DNA from: Lycorma delicatula
Lineage: Eukaryota; Arthropoda; Insecta; Hemiptera; Fulgoridae
DNA: 64,000 nucleotides
Reading direction: 5' to 3'
Assembly: GCF_047948215.1 (NCBI RefSeq)
Contig: NC_134455.1
Span: forward strand, 344,124,997-344,188,996
Each line of letters begins with the position of its first letter. Position 1 is the first letter of the stretch. Made by a program: the position numbers and the translations under genes. Of the stretch, positions 10,222 to 23,194 are shown one piece after another. The notes under the pieces were generated by a model. The model was given only the letters and a program-made list of their open reading frames with translations, was not told the DNA's origin and did not search any database.

Positions 10222-11818
10222 ATATCAACAAAGAGGAAACGCCGGAGAAGAGAATTCAGCGAGTTCTATCATCCCAACCCCCGTAGGGGAAGACGCCCAC
10301 CTTGAGACGATTCCGGTTTCTAGCCATCACCCCCGTTTCTAGCCCTGATGGGCTTACACGGGAGTCATCTTATAAACCGATTACACCTCACAGTAATAAG
10401 CCAAGCCTCGGTTCGGATGCCACCGTTTTAAATACCTCGGTAGACATTTACATCGGTGATTTTTTAACTCAGCTTTTGCCTTCGCTGTAGGCTCCATACG
10501 GACATCTTGAATGTCCTACAACGTTAAGCTCTAATTTAACTGACCGAGTTCGTGGAATCACGAATCCCGTTCCTAGTTCTACATTTTACAGAGCCAATTT
10601 GTAAATGTCACTTAAATTGTTGCAATAATATTTTTAACATGCCACCAGCAATGTTGCTCGCAACAACGGAATTTACTCCTAGCTTTCTTAATGAACTCAT
10701 TTTTAGTTCATATCCCAGACATTGGAATAGTTGGACTCCGGTCTGGTCTACAAGGGGAGAGGCGGACAGACCGCCAACACCCACTCAGCTCCATCGCAGA
10801 GTCCCGCGTGACATTTACATCACTTAATACTATCGAGATGTCGCCATATTCACAGCTATCCCGATAGCTGAGTCGCCATCCCACCGACATCCCAACTCCG
10901 TAGGGGAAGACATCCGCCTTGTGACGCATCCGGTCGACACCATCCCCAACATGTTCATAAGCCTGATAGGCTTTAACGGGAGCCATCCCGCCGACATCTT
11001 TAATTTTGTTTAAGAGGCACCCACCTTGGGCTATTCCAGTAGCCCACCACCCCTGCAGTTCCTAGGCCGAAGCATTCGCCTGCAGTCCTCTAAAGCCCTC
11101 GGAACTTTTATGCCATAGAGGCATTCGCCAGGCTAAGATGTCCCCCCCTCAGCCATCCTCGGTTTCCCTCCGGCCTCATCGGGAGATTCTCGGACCGGCA
11201 CACAAATTCGTTTTTCTCAACGTGATCGCCGTCCAAACAGCTTCAAACGCCTTAATCACAGACGATCCGCAAAACCCTTGCATGCTCTGCTCACAACTCA
11301 TCCGATGATCTTCTTGGCGTGGGCCGCCCTACCCTATGCGGAGTCCCGGCTGGCTCAGACAGGAGGCATGACCCGGGCGGGCCATACAACCCTAACCAGC
11401 CGGGCTGTCCGAACTACCTACCTCGAAAGATGATTTTAACAAAAGATTGAAATACTTTTAAACCGGCAGTAGAAAACATCAAGGCCGGAATGGCCGACAG
11501 TGACGTTTGCTCGTTTAATATGTCCTCGTCGAAATGATGTTACGCCACGGCTGAAAGGTCACACACACAACCGCACAGTCACCGCTCCACCAACAGCTTA
11601 CAATCAGTTTTTAAAGCAAATTCTATCAGCGAAGATGAAACGCCGCAGAAGGGAGTGGTGATCAGCGGGTTGTGAGAGAAGAGGAAACACCACAGAAGAA
11701 GTTGAGATCAGCGGAGAGGAAACGTCACAGAAGGGAGTGGTGATCAGCGGGTTCTGCCTGTCAACGGAGATGATACGTCGCGGAACGGGGTGGAGCTATA
11801 CGTCGGTATGGAGCTATT
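10222..11818 (-). mobile_element. GC-rich leader-type segment of a retroelement, shared with 34.1-34.6 kb
   Basis: 10260-10800 is clearly homologous to 34090-34620: shared phrases include AGGGGAAGAC, CTCGGTAGA...TTACATCGGTGATTTTTAA, TTGCTCGCAACAACG/TTGTTCGCAACAACG and CTACAAG...GAGGCGGACAGACC. There is no coding frame. Inside it a loose motif (AGGGGAAGACACCCGCCTTGTGAC-like) recurs near 10275, 10900 and 11010. The block is bracketed by two related ~45-bp direct repeats (GAGGAAACGCCGGAGAAG near 10232, GATGAAACGCCGCAGAAG near 11634). Because the 34-kb copy lies on the 5' side of a minus-strand Gag relic, I infer that this is untranslated leader of that element type. Confidence 0.5.
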
Positions 11819-13385
11819 ACACATCCGACGGGCGCCAGGAGGTTAGCTGGGTGGGAGGCCTTGAGTAGAATATCGGTCGTGGCACGTTGAGTGAGGAAAG
11901 CGGCTCATACAAAGTGTGCTAGATGTGCGGTAGGGAGACGGGAATGCTGCCAAACGGGATAGAGGTTTTTTTGGGATGAGGGACGTACACATCCGACGGG
12001 CGCCAGGAGGGCCGCTGGGTGGAAGGGCGTTGGGTGTGGTATCGGGCGGGTTGTGTTAGGTGGGATATCGGTCGGGACGCGTTGGGTGGGGGAAGCGGCT
12101 CATCCAAAGTGTGCTAGATGTGCGGTATGGTGAGGAGGGAACTCTGCCGAACGGGATAGAGGTTCTTTGGGATGAGGGACGTACACATCCGACGGGCGCC
12201 AGGAGGGCCGCTGGGAGGAAGGGCGTTGGGTTTGGTATCGGTCGGGTTGTGTTAGGTGGGATATCGATCGGGACGCGTTGGGTGGGGGAAGCGGCTCATC
12301 CAAAGTGTGCTAGATGTGTGGTATTGAGAGGAGGGGAACTCTGCCGATCGGGATAGAGGTTCTTTGGGATGAGGGACGTACACATCCGACGGGCGCCAGG
12401 AGGGCCGCTGGGAGGAAGGGCGTTGGGTTTGGTATCGGTCGGGTTGTGTTAGGTGGGATATCGATCGGGACGCGTTGGGTGGGGGAAGCGGCTCATCCAA
12501 AGTGCTAGATGTGTGGTATTGAGAGGAGGGGAACTCTGCCGATCGGGATAGAGGTTCTTTGGGATGAGGGACGTACACATCCGACGGGCGCCAGGAGGGC
12601 CGCTGGGTGGAAGGGCGTTGGGTTTGGTATCGGTCGGGTTGTGTTAGGTGGGATATCGATCGGGACGCGTTGGGTGGTGGAAGCGGCTCATCCAAAGTGT
12701 GCTAGATGTGTGGTATTGAGAGGAGGGGAACTCTGCCGATCGGGATAGAGGTTCTTTGGGATGAGGGACGTACACATCCGACGGGCGCCAGGAGGGCCGC
12801 TGGGTGGAAGGGCGTTGGGTTTGGTATCGGTCGGGTTGTGTTAGGTGGGATATCGATCGGGACGCGTTGGTTGGGGGAAGCGGCTCATCCAAAGTGTGCT
12901 AGATGTGTGGTATGTCGAGGAGGGAACTCTGCCGAACGGGATAGAGGTTCTTTGGGATGAGGGACGTACACATCCGACGGGCGCCAGGAGGGCCGCTGGG
13001 TGGAAGGGCGTTGGGTTTGGTATCGGTCGAGTTGTGTTAGGCGGGATATCTTATCGATCGGGACGCGTTGGGTGGGGGAAGCGGCTCATCCAATGTGTGC
13101 TAGATATGTGGTATTGAGCGGAGGGGAACTCTGCCGATCGGGATATAGGTTCTTTGCGATGAGGGACGTACACATCCGACGGTTGCCAGGAGGGCCGCTG
13201 GGTGGAAGGGCGTTGGGTGTGGTATCGGTCGGGTTGTGTTAGGTGGGATATCGGTCGGGACGCGTTGGGTGGGGGAAGCCGCTCATCCAAAGTGTTCTAT
13301 TAGTGCGGAACGGAGAGGGGAACTCTGCGTTAGGTAGGGTATTGGTCTGGACGGCGATTGGTGGCGAAACTATACAGTGAAGGTC
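11819..13385. repeat. ~196-bp tandem monomer array, about eight units
   Basis: Units begin with ACACATCCGACGGGCGCCAG at 11819, 11987, 12183, 12380, 12575, 12772, 12968 and 13170, giving spacings of 168, 196, 197, 195, 197, 196 and 202 bp. The last unit decays after about 13290. Central units are nearly identical; the edge units are diverged and the first is short. The frames open on both strands here are by-products of the repeat (period near a multiple of three) and carry no recognisable protein. It directly adjoins the leader-type segment on its left. Confidence 0.9.
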
Positions 13386-14874
13386 ACCATCCTCAGCCTA
13401 CGGTGATCTCAAAATTTATCGTACGTAACACTTATTTGCAATGAATTTATTTACATATATATTACATCTAGACTTTCTTATTATCTTTAATATTGAACAT
13501 ATCTTTCAATTTGATCTCTTAAAAAAATATTTCTATCAAATATGTTGGTACAACTTCAAAACTTGGCAACATGATGCCTAATTTTACCAAAATCACTTCT
13601 CTTATTTTTTTGAGGTACTAATGGTACTCTATAATGTGTGAATTGGGAATTGATGGAAGAAGCCTAATAGATGAAAAAGTGGTATGCTGTAACGTAGAAT
13701 AATAATAATAATAACAATCTGTCATAAGGTACTTTGCAAAAATAAAAATAAATAAATATTTGGCATATTTTTTCATTTTCTTCAGTTAAGACAGATTTGT
13801 TTATTTAAATATCAATTTTAAAATAAATTTAAAGCCTAATCAGTCTCCATTAATTTATGCTTATCACGCAGAATATCATTAGTGCCTGAAAAACTAAAAC
13901 AAGTGATTTTGGAAAACTTAATGATAGTAATGTACCATTTTTCGTGAACATGAAAAATGGTACATTTTCCATGAAAAAGAAAAATGTTATTGAAAAGTTA
14001 AATGTTTAAACGCTTTACAGTTTCCATTATTGATATCGTTATGCATCTCTATCTATAAGTGTAAATAATAATTTCACATCGAGTGTGAAAAATTACTTCT
14101 ATGTCATAATCAGCAGCATCATATGTAGTTATAACTGAAAGAAATAGACTTAAGAAAATTATTACTTACATCAAAATAAATTTTGATGTAAAAAATGGGG
14201 AACTATTTAGTTTATTGAATAAATGCAAATAAAAAAGAAACGTTGCAGTTAAGTTTCGATGGTATTTTAACATTCATATATATATATATATATAATCATA
14301 TATTAATTATTTATGTATGTATGAACCCTCGACACATTTAATAAAATAAAACAAAATGTGAAAATAAAAAAAAATATTATTAAAGTGCAGATATAAAAAG
14401 AAGAGCCTGATTTAATCAAATCTCTTTCCATTTTAGTTTTGCTGAAAATTTCGATACGTAAAATATATTTTACACGTTATTCTTTAATTATAGCCTGAAT
14501 ACAGAAAAATATTATAAAAAAAAAAAAAAAAAAATTATTTGACTGGAAATTATACTTAATGAATCCAATTTGAACATGTAAAAAAATTAATTACCGTATT
14601 ACAATATAATATTAATGTTATAAAAATAATATTTTAAATATTCCTGTTATTAAAAATTGATGTAATTGTTTAATAGTTTACAATTTTTTTTTTATGAAGC
14701 ATCAAAACTTTGTTATCAAGTTTTAAATATTCAAATGCTAACAAACAATTGTTATATGTCAGTAGTGTTTTGGTGTAATATTTTCCCTTTACAACTTTTA
14801 AAAATATATCTATATTCATATTTATATTGACATAGATGTAATATATCTATATCAACCTTTATATGTATTAGCGA
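13386..14874. other. AT-rich spacer with a short perfect hairpin
   Basis: Two 14-bp perfect arms, ATGTACCATTTTTC at 13930-13943 and its complement at 13952-13965, enclose 8 nt. A small (AAT)n lies near 13699, an AT run near 14277-14294 and poly(A) near 14516-14534. No gene recognised. Confidence 0.55.
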
Positions 14875-17490
14875 GTTTTGGTGGGCAGAGGAAAGACATG
14901 TGGTCAGGTTATTTATTAACTCAGCGTCAAATAAACGGCAGGAAGGAGTAGGTTTTGTAATGAACAAAAAGATAGGGAAGAGAGCAGAATATTTCAAAAA
15001 GCTTAGCAATAGAATCATTGTAATCAAGATAAAATCAAAACCTAAGCCGACAGTGATTATTAACATCTACATGCCTACAAGTGCCCATAATGATGAGTAG
15101 TGTGTATATGAAGAAATTGACGAAGCAATTAAACACATAGAAGGAAATGAAAATTTAATAATACTTGGAGATTGGAATACAAGCATTGGAAAAGGCAAGG
15201 AATGAAAATATTGTGGGTGAATAAGGGCTGGGCAAAAGGAGTAAAGTAGGGGACCGACTCATTCAGTTTTGCACGAAGTATAATTTACTAATTGTCAGCA
15301 CCCAGTTTAAAAATCATAATAGAAGAGTAACCACTCTTGGAAAAAGCTGGGTGATACTACAAGGTATCAAGGTAGATTAAATCATGGTTAAGCAAAAATT
15401 TAGAAAAAAATTCATTGACTACAAAGCATATACAGGAGCAGACACTGATAGCAACCATAATTTAGTGATAATGAAATGTAGATTGAGGTTTAAAAAACTA
15501 AAGAAATGATTTCGGACAAATCTTTGAAATTTAGAGAAGCTTGATGAAGAAGAGGAAAAAAAATTTTTGAGGAGGATATCACAAGAGGTCTGGTAAAAAA
15601 GATGAGGTAGAAAATATAAAGAATGGGAGAATGTTAAAAAGGAAATTCTTAAATCAGCAAAAACAAACCTAGGCAGATGATTGCAGCTGATGATTAACAT
15701 AGAGAGTATAAGAATGCATGATGGTAAAAGGAATTACCGACAGTTAAGAAATAATGGAATGAAGAAAAGTGTACAGAAGTGGAAAAAAAAGATCATTGGT
15801 AAAATAGACGGAGCATACAGGAAAATAAAGGAGAATTTTTTGGTACATAAGTTAAAATCTAATGTGTTAAATAAAGATAGTAAATCGATTTATAATACGA
15901 AAGGAAAGGTTCATAGGTGGACGGAAAATAATGAAGAGTTACACAGAGGAAATGAATTAGAAACTGATTTTTTAGAGGAAGAGGAGGAAGTTGAAGAGGA
16001 TGAAAATGGAGTTGCAGTACTTAATAGATCATTAAAACATTTGAATGGAAGAAAGGCTCCTTGGGTAAACTGGATACTGCAGAATTACTGCACAATGTAG
16101 GTGAGGAAACAATAAGTATATTATAGTCATACAAACTGGTGTGCAATATTTATGAAGAAGGAAGTTCCATCAGACTTCAAAAAGAGTGTTATTTTCATGA
16201 TACCAAAGAAAGCAGGAGCAGAAAAGTGTGAAGAATACAGAAAAATTATCTTAACTACTCATGCATCAAAAATCTTAACTAGATTTCTGTACAGAAGAAT
16301 TGAGAGGAGAGTGGAAGAACTGTTAGGAAAAGACCAATTTGGTTTCAGGAAAAGTATAGGGACAAGGAAGCAATTTTAGTGCTCAGATTAATAGTAGAAG
16401 GAAGATTAAAGAAAAAACAAACCGACATACACGGCACGTATAGACTTAGAAAAAGCATTTGATAATGTAGACTGGAATAAAATGTTAGCATTTTAAAAGT
16501 TTAGGGTTCAAGTATAGCGATAGAACAAATGTTAGCAGTTATAGGAACCAAAATGCAACAGTAATAATCAAAGAAAGAAGCAATAATAAAAAAGGGAGTC
16601 TGAAAAAGATGTCCCCTATCTCCATTAAAACTAGCTGTTAATGATGTTAAAGAACAATTTAGATCCAGAGTAACAGTGCAAGGTTAAAAGTTAAAAATGC
16701 TAATGTTTCCTGAAGATATAGTAACAATTTGCTGGTGATATATTAATTCTAGTTGAGACAGAAAAGATTTTGAAGAAACAATGAATGGCATGGATGATGT
16801 CCTTTGCATGAACTACCACATGAAAAAAAAAAAAACACAAAGTAAAAGTAAAGAAATAAAGTAGATGAACCACTGAATATAAAAATAAGATGAAAAAGGG
16901 CTATGGAGGTAGAATTTTGTTATTTGGGAAGTAGAATTACTAATGATAGACGAAGCAGGAGTCATATAAAATGCCGAATAGCACAGGTGAAATGTGCTTT
17001 CAGTCTGAAATACAGTCTGCTTTCATAAAAAATTAATTTAAACGTCAGGGAACCATTTTTGAGAATATGCTTAGCTACTTTATATGAAAGCGAACGTAGC
17101 TTTATATGGAAGTTAAACTTGGAAGATCGGAGTACCTGAGAAGAGAAGATTAGAAGCTTTTGAAATGTGATGCTTTAGGAGAATGTTAAAAATCAGGTGG
17201 CTGGATAAAGTGACAGATGAAAAGGTATTGCGGCAAATTGATGAAGGAAGAAGCATTTGAAAAAATATAGCTAAAAGAAGACAGACTTAATAGGCCACAT
17301 CTTACGGCATTCTGGAATAGTCCCTTTGATATTGGAGGGACAGGTAGATGGGAAAAATTGTGCAGACAGGTAACGTTTGTTATATGTAAAATAAATTGTT
17401 AGGGATGTAGGTGGTATACTGAAGTGAAATGGCTGACACTAGGTAGGGAATCTTGAGAGATGCATCAAACCAGTTAAATGACTGAGGACA
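14875..17490 (+). pseudogene. RTE-like non-LTR retrotransposon relic (endonuclease + reverse transcriptase)
   Basis: Decayed but nearly full-length ORF2 on the plus strand. Endonuclease: INSASNKRQEGVGFVMNKK (14916), TVIINIYMPTSAHNDE (15050), NLIILGDWNTSIGKGKE (15150, with the D-x-N catalytic pair) and, after shifts, an SDHN-like stretch (about 15445). Reverse transcriptase: VPSDFKKSVIFMIPKKAGAE (16160), EYRKIILTTHASKIL, KDQFGFRKSIGTRK (16330), ARIDLEKAFDNVDWNK (16436). The C-terminal part reads RLEAFEMCCFRRMLK (17150) and ILRHSGIVPLILEG (17305), ending near a WYTEVKWLTLGRES stretch (17412). Many stops and frameshifts. Clade call by resemblance to the RTE-type elements common in insect genomes. 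Confidence 0.75.
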
Positions 17491-19287
17491 AGAAAAATGT
17501 CTGTTTTTCATTTGAACTTTTAATCATCAATCTGAGAAAAAATTATTATTTATCAAGGTTTAATAATTCTCAAAATATTTGTTTTGTAGAATATTATCGA
17601 GAATATTAGAAATTAAATGTAATTTTATAAATGTATTAACTTTTAATAAATGTATTTCTGTTAATACTGCGTGTTAGTTTATTACTCCTTCACCTCTCCT
17701 ACAGAAAGCAGATAGGAAATGGGTTAAAATTTACAATTACTATTTTAAGGTAAAAGATAGGAAAGAAAGACAACGTATTTTACTAGAATTGTTTATTAAG
17801 TGTTATAATTAAAAAGGCTATATACATATACTGATTCAATTTACTTCAAATTTTAACTATATCTTATATCCAACCCTCATTGAGATTTACTAACAGAATA
17901 TGATATTAAATTTTGAGTGAATGTAATACGATTTGTTATATCAAAACCTGTAGCTGTATTGAAATGAAATAATGCAGCATATCTGTCGAATTTTGATTAG
18001 GAGGACATAATGCGATTAATTAACCAGCTTCCTCACACATACTTTTTTGGGGGTACTGGAAAGGTTCCTTTTAAAATCTGACTTTGTTGTATTAAATAAT
18101 GGTTTTGAACTTATTTAAATGACAGATACAGATTGATGTCTTGTTAAAATAAACATCTATAACTGCATCAATGGCACTGAAATATACTTTCAAGGTTTTA
18201 GAAATTTCCACAGAAGTGACTATTTTCCAGTGAAAATTTAAACAGTTCCATCTCCAAACGCAACTGTATGATACGGCAGATTGGACGAGCTTCACTCCTT
18301 GAAAAATGTCGATGCTTTAACCAATGTTTTACTTAACTCTCAAATTTATAAGACTTAAAAAATGATCCTGACAACAATACTTGTTGTACACTAATAGAAA
18401 TACTACTACAGCAGACATTTGGAAGATAGTGAAGGTCATCTGTGGGCGTACAAACTTTATTTCCATATTATGCTGTTAATCTGAACACGATCTAATAGAT
18501 TCACCAAACAAAATCAGATTATCCGATATGATGGGATGGAACTTATCTGTAGCAGTGGAAGAAAGCATGTATTGTTCCAATCCTAAAAAAAGATAAAACT
18601 CCCATCAGTTAGAATCCTAATTTTTTGACATGTGCTACTGGAAAAATGTGTATTTTGCAACTTGTCAATTTCAGCATCAATCTACTTTTCCTCCTATAGG
18701 TAAATTATCCCTCTTAAATGTCCTTTATATTCTAATTTTTTTCCTTTGTAATCTAACCCCCCATACTCTTCTGGATGTGGTGCAGTACTCCAGCCTTTTG
18801 ACAGTTACATCACTGTAAGGTATATTAAGTACTGATTTACTTGAGTTGCTACCTCTCACCACCTAAACAACTGAGTTAGTGCACATCATCTTTTTGTACT
18901 GAAAGTCTGAAAATCTGACACATCAGCTACCTCCATGCCACCACTACTTTCATTTTAGTTAGCTTTACAATTTTCTTCATGATGTTCCTTAATGCAAAAA
19001 CAATACTTGGACAAAAAACATTCATCAATAACTTTGATGAAACGTCATTCATTGATTGCTGGCCTCATTTCTGCTATGTCCCATCATAAATCTGTTTTCT
19101 ATGTCACATTCTAAAACTGTTTTCTATTACTGCTTCTAACATTGCATCTTCAGTAACACGGTTTACTGCTGGGCCTAATATATCATCATATTTATTAAAT
19201 TTTTTACATGTCTAGGTAAGTTCATAATTCCATGAAACACTCTGCCTGCAATAACTCCTTTTTCAAAGCACCGAAGAGCATACCCTA
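17491..19287. other. AT-rich spacer
   Basis: A minus-strand stretch near 18092-18295 and a plus-strand stretch near 23566-23748 encode faintly similar text (DVYFNKTSICI / NVYFNKNSICI), perhaps the tail of an old DDE transposase, but too decayed to call. Nothing else. Confidence 0.4.
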
Positions 19288-19565
19288 ACCTAGTATTTCT
19301 CAACCTGAGAGTCAAGATCACCACAGGGATCATGGTGATATGAAAGGGGGAAATTAGGCCTACAAATTTAAACGTAAACAATAACCAATAATGAAATCAT
19401 TTCATGAGAAAAAATCATTATAAACATTTTACTTACCTTAAGAAAATAAAATAAATTGAGATAGTTGTGTTTGTTTTTCATTTAAAAGTTTTTCTATACG
19501 TGGATCTATGTTGGAAACACGCTAAAGAAAATTATTTTCAAGTGATAAAAGAAATTGCTATATTT
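19288..19565 (-). pseudogene. hAT-type DNA transposon, terminal fragment
   Basis: On the minus strand, after TTCTTTAG at about 19533-19540, the frame RVSNIDPRIEKLLNEKQTQLS runs to a stop. This is the C-terminal signature shared by many animal hAT/ZBED-like transposases (an N-x-x-P-R-I-x-x-L ... K-Q-x-Q-x-S ending). About 150 bp further on, at 19288-19330, the plus strand reads TAGTATTTCTCAACCTGAGA followed by a degenerate gtc..gacc-like segment, typical of hAT termini. Only the 3' end of the element is left. Confidence 0.55.
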
Positions 19566-22400
19566 ATGTTTTAGCACAACCATAGTATTGTGAAAAACAT
19601 CATAATAAAACATCAAGAAAGGAATTTAAAAAAAATTATTCTAATGTATGTATTGCATTAGTCATTTCTCATGTTTCAGAATAGATCTCTTGTGCAATTT
19701 CCAAAATTTAAAATGGTTATGGAAATAATCAACTTAAAGAAATTCTATCTGCCTTGGAAGTAAGTAAAAAAACAGATGTTCTGTCCATGTATGTTCATCC
19801 ATGTATATAAAAGTTGCATCAAATAAAGAGAAAAATAATTTCCTAAAACTATTTAAAAATCAGTCATTAATGTTTAAAAAATATCTTTTTTAATTAATAA
19901 AAAAATTGTTTCATTTATGTGTAAAAATAATACGTTGGGTAAAGTTAACTAAAAAAAACACAGCTCGTATTTGCCAAAAGAAATTGGACTTTAATGAGAA
20001 AGAAAAACAACTTAACTTAAAAACTAAAAAGAAATTATGAAAATAACATAATTTAATGATACATAAGAATATCAAATGAAATCAGCATAGCCATGATATT
20101 AAATGAAAAAATACATGAATATACACTTTTAAATACAGATTTTGACAATATACATTTTTAACAAAGCCTGCAAAAGAGAACATGAAACATAATCAATAAA
20201 CATAGTATGTCTGAAAAACTATTGCATTGCTGATAAATGCAGTAATATTGAAAATTAGGAATGAACAAATGTCATTCGCTTAGAAAAATAAATTACAGTA
20301 AATCTTAATTGGCACTGGCCTTTCGTGATTTATGACCAACAAACTTAGCATTAAATAATATAAAAATGCAATTCTAGTTTAACGCAGAAAAAGGACATAA
20401 TAATATTATAGTACAAAAGGAGTTAATAACAATAATCAAATTGTGATAAGTAAACATAAAAATAGAGAGTTAATTACAATATAATCGCATTGAAATTGAG
20501 CACGTAAAATAGGTTGCAGCTGAACAATGACAACCTTATGTAAGTAACCTGTCGTGACTGTACTTAAGTGAAATTGAAACTTGAAAGGCATAGGTATGAT
20601 GAACCGAATGTTCCACAAATTTTTACTGATAAAATAACCGTTTATACGTAATAAATAATGAAAATTAAACTTGCCTGTAGCACACAAATAATTGTAAGAG
20701 ACGAACTCGTGAATGAAGGTAAAACGAATACATACAGTAAATTCCTGAGCGTAGTCCGCCGTGGTGTATCAGGAACGCAGGAGTTAGACGTGGTGTAGAG
20801 TTAGACTAATGCGTAGTAGATATGTAGCAACGAGGTTGGAGATTCTGGATCGAGGAAAATAAAATCTGCGATTCGAGAAGATTCGACGTCGATAGAAATG
20901 GCAGTTTGTAGTAATTGAAGCACTTTCAGGAGAAACGTAATATAGGAATTTGAATAATAACTTAACGAAGAAACGAGGACGAACATAGAAAAACTGTGAA
21001 ATCACGAAAAACTGACGAGTAGAACTAGAAAATATTTTTGACACAGGAATACCGCATCGTGCATGCGAGTATGGAGGTGATGATGAGATTAGCACAAATC
21101 TTGAATGCGAAACGTAAAGACGTGTTTACATTGTGAATGTCTGATCAACTCTGCCGAAAATATGGCGTGAACGAAAGGAGGGGAAAACCACAGCTAGGCA
21201 GTGAACAGGAGAGAGAGTGTTTTGGCAACAAGAGTAGTGTCTTAGTGTTAGTATAAGAACGATTAGAGAGAACGTGTTGGAATTCGAGACCGAAGACATA
21301 ACAAAAATAATTCTGAATATGCAAGTTGAAGAAATGACATCAGAGCCGACAAAGAGAAATAGACTTCTAGGAACTATGACAATATTGAAATTGGTTGAAA
21401 ATAAAAAAGAACACTAAGCCTAATATATACATTAAGATTAAACAGCAATGAAATAATGCGTGATAGAAATGAGCTAACACCATAACCTTGAATTCATTGA
21501 AATAAAACGACTTTACGCAAAACGGCGCAAACAGAATATTTTATAGAATTACAAGTAGCATCATCATAATACTTTGGCATATTTTGTCAACCATTGTTTT
21601 TTTGCAAATTATTTTTTTTTATGTAAAATTAAAAAAAATATGGGTTGTTTTTGTACTTCTAACAATAATCATGTTTATACTTTACAAAATAAACTATTTT
21701 ACACATTCAAAAATCTTAACCATTTATATAATCTTTCAATAACGGAAATAATGTATAGTGTAAATTAGAATCTATAATAAATAGTTCAGCTTCAATTGTA
21801 ACCTATAATTAAAATATACAAATTTTTCATATTTTAAAAATTTCTATAAAAAAAATAAATTGAACCCTGAGGTTATTTTACTAAAATTTAAATATGTGAA
21901 TGAACTTTATCTAAAATTCAGATCCTATTTATAAACAAAAAAAAAAATGTATAACATTAATTATAAAAACACACAGCATGGGTGAACTAAACTACAATAA
22001 GACAAATCAAAATATAAAAATATAATAATGAATTAACAATAAATTACTAAATAATGATATTTAAATATCATTATAATAAGGAACATACACAATGAACTAT
22101 CTTATCTAATAGGGGCTAAATCGATTTGACTAGACAGTTTTGAAGGAGAAAGATGAGATGATGAATCAGCAGTATCTGCTTATATCCACACTATATTTAA
22201 ATGTGTAAGCAGTATAATAATAAACGAATGTAATCTAAGCAAAGAATACAAGTATGAAAAGAGCTCATACCTCCTTATTCTTGTAAATTTCAAGCATCTG
22301 TAAATATCAAAAAGGGTGAAAATTAACAATATAATTATGAGTAAAAAAAAATTATTTAAACTGAATATTGTTACAATAAACTAAATTAAAAATGATATTT
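19566..22400. other. Spacer; moderately CpG-rich patch at 20.7-21.33 kb
   Basis: Mostly AT-rich with no support for a gene. From about 20690 to 21330 the base composition shifts to more GC and CpG (phrases such as GATTCGACGTCGATAG and GTCCGCCGTGG), which could be a promoter-proximal region or part of an LTR-type element. No TATA, LTR borders or coding frame could be established. Confidence 0.4.
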
Positions 22401-22477
22401 AGTCTATCAGGTTTAAAACTCTAGATCCTATACCCAAATATAACTCACCAGATTCAGGTTTTTCATACTCAGGAAGA

Positions 22478-22554
22478 TCATGTTGTACTCATTTTGGCCT
22501 TTTGAAAAATGAAATCCTTGTATGCTATGTTTTTATAATTTTTTTGAATGATAA
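22478..22554 (-). CDS. Candidate terminal exon, minus-strand gene (weak)
   Basis: On the minus strand a pyrimidine-rich 3' splice site (CTTCTCTTCCAG) ends at 22555, followed by two bases completing a codon and 24 sense codons (IIQKNYKNIAYKDFIFQKAK, then MSTT) to TGA at 22480-22478. The entry phase fits the exon at 25660-25734, which ends with one base of a codon. A second possible 5' splice site (GTGAGT) lies at about 22448, and a well-bounded 27-nt micro-exon (MLEIYKNKE) is visible at about 22270-22296, so other exon chains are possible. No family recognised. Confidence 0.3.
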
Positions 22555-22829
22555 CTGGAAGAGAAGTTTTAGAGAATCTATCCTGTTTAGCTGTTGTCAT
22601 TTGTTTCATAACCATTCTCATTTTGTGCATTTATTATGTAATAAGTAAAGAAGTATATCAAAAATAATTTACATTATATCATAAACAAAATGAATAGTAG
22701 AAAAGTTAATAACATACTTTTATACATTAATAGGGGAACACTGCTTTGTTATAAATTTTACATGGCTGTTGCCAGAAATAAAGTTTGGTTTCAACTCATA
22801 ATGTCTACATCCAAAGCCTTAGCAAATAA

Positions 22830-23102
22830 GTTATAATATTTCAATGGATTTTATATCAGTGTAATATCGATATATATTCTATCATTTTAGCAGCATTTAA
22901 TGCTACTGAAGAAGCAGTTTGTATTCCTATGGAGCATGCAAAATATACTGGAGAAATAGCTTCATGGATAAGAAATCACTGCACATATTTTAACATCAAA
23001 AGATTAAAGGGAGGTGAAGAACGAATAAACACCCACGATACACAGGTAATACTTGTATCTAGAAAGTTCATTAGTGGCAGTAAGTTATATAGCCAACCCT
23101 TC
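22830..23102 (+). CDS. Exon-like 90-codon open stretch, unrecognised
   Basis: The plus-strand frame is open from 22830 to TAG at 23100-23102. The probable exon starts after ATTTTAG at 22890 with two bases of a split codon and reads FNATEEAVCIPMEHAKYTGE, IASWIRNHCTYFNIKRLKGG, EERINTHDTQ. A possible 5' splice site (CAG|GTAATA) follows at 23045/23046 in phase 0; otherwise the frame continues into VILVSRKFISGSKLYSQPFM. The composition (charged residues, Trp, Cys, Gly) is protein-like and unlike the surrounding AT-rich noise. No homologue comes to mind. It could be a host exon or part of an unrecognised transposon. Confidence 0.4.
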
Positions 23103-23194
23103 ATGTAGATTCTCCATGCTGTTAGACTTCTGCCCGCTGTCAATCAACCCAATAACATAAGGAAGTGTCAAAACACATATGACTTATGGAGATA

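Noticed and set aside
12060..13290. Overlapping open frames of 60-147 codons on both strands over the 196-bp monomer array
   Set aside because: They repeat the same peptide with each monomer and exist on both strands; they follow from the repeat period, not from selection for coding.
11819..13385. CRISPR-like array
   Set aside because: Units are ~196-bp head-to-tail monomers without unique spacers, in eukaryotic DNA.
20784..21095. 103-codon minus-strand frame in the CpG-richer patch
   Set aside because: No domain, no conserved motif, and a second frame is equally open; composition effect.
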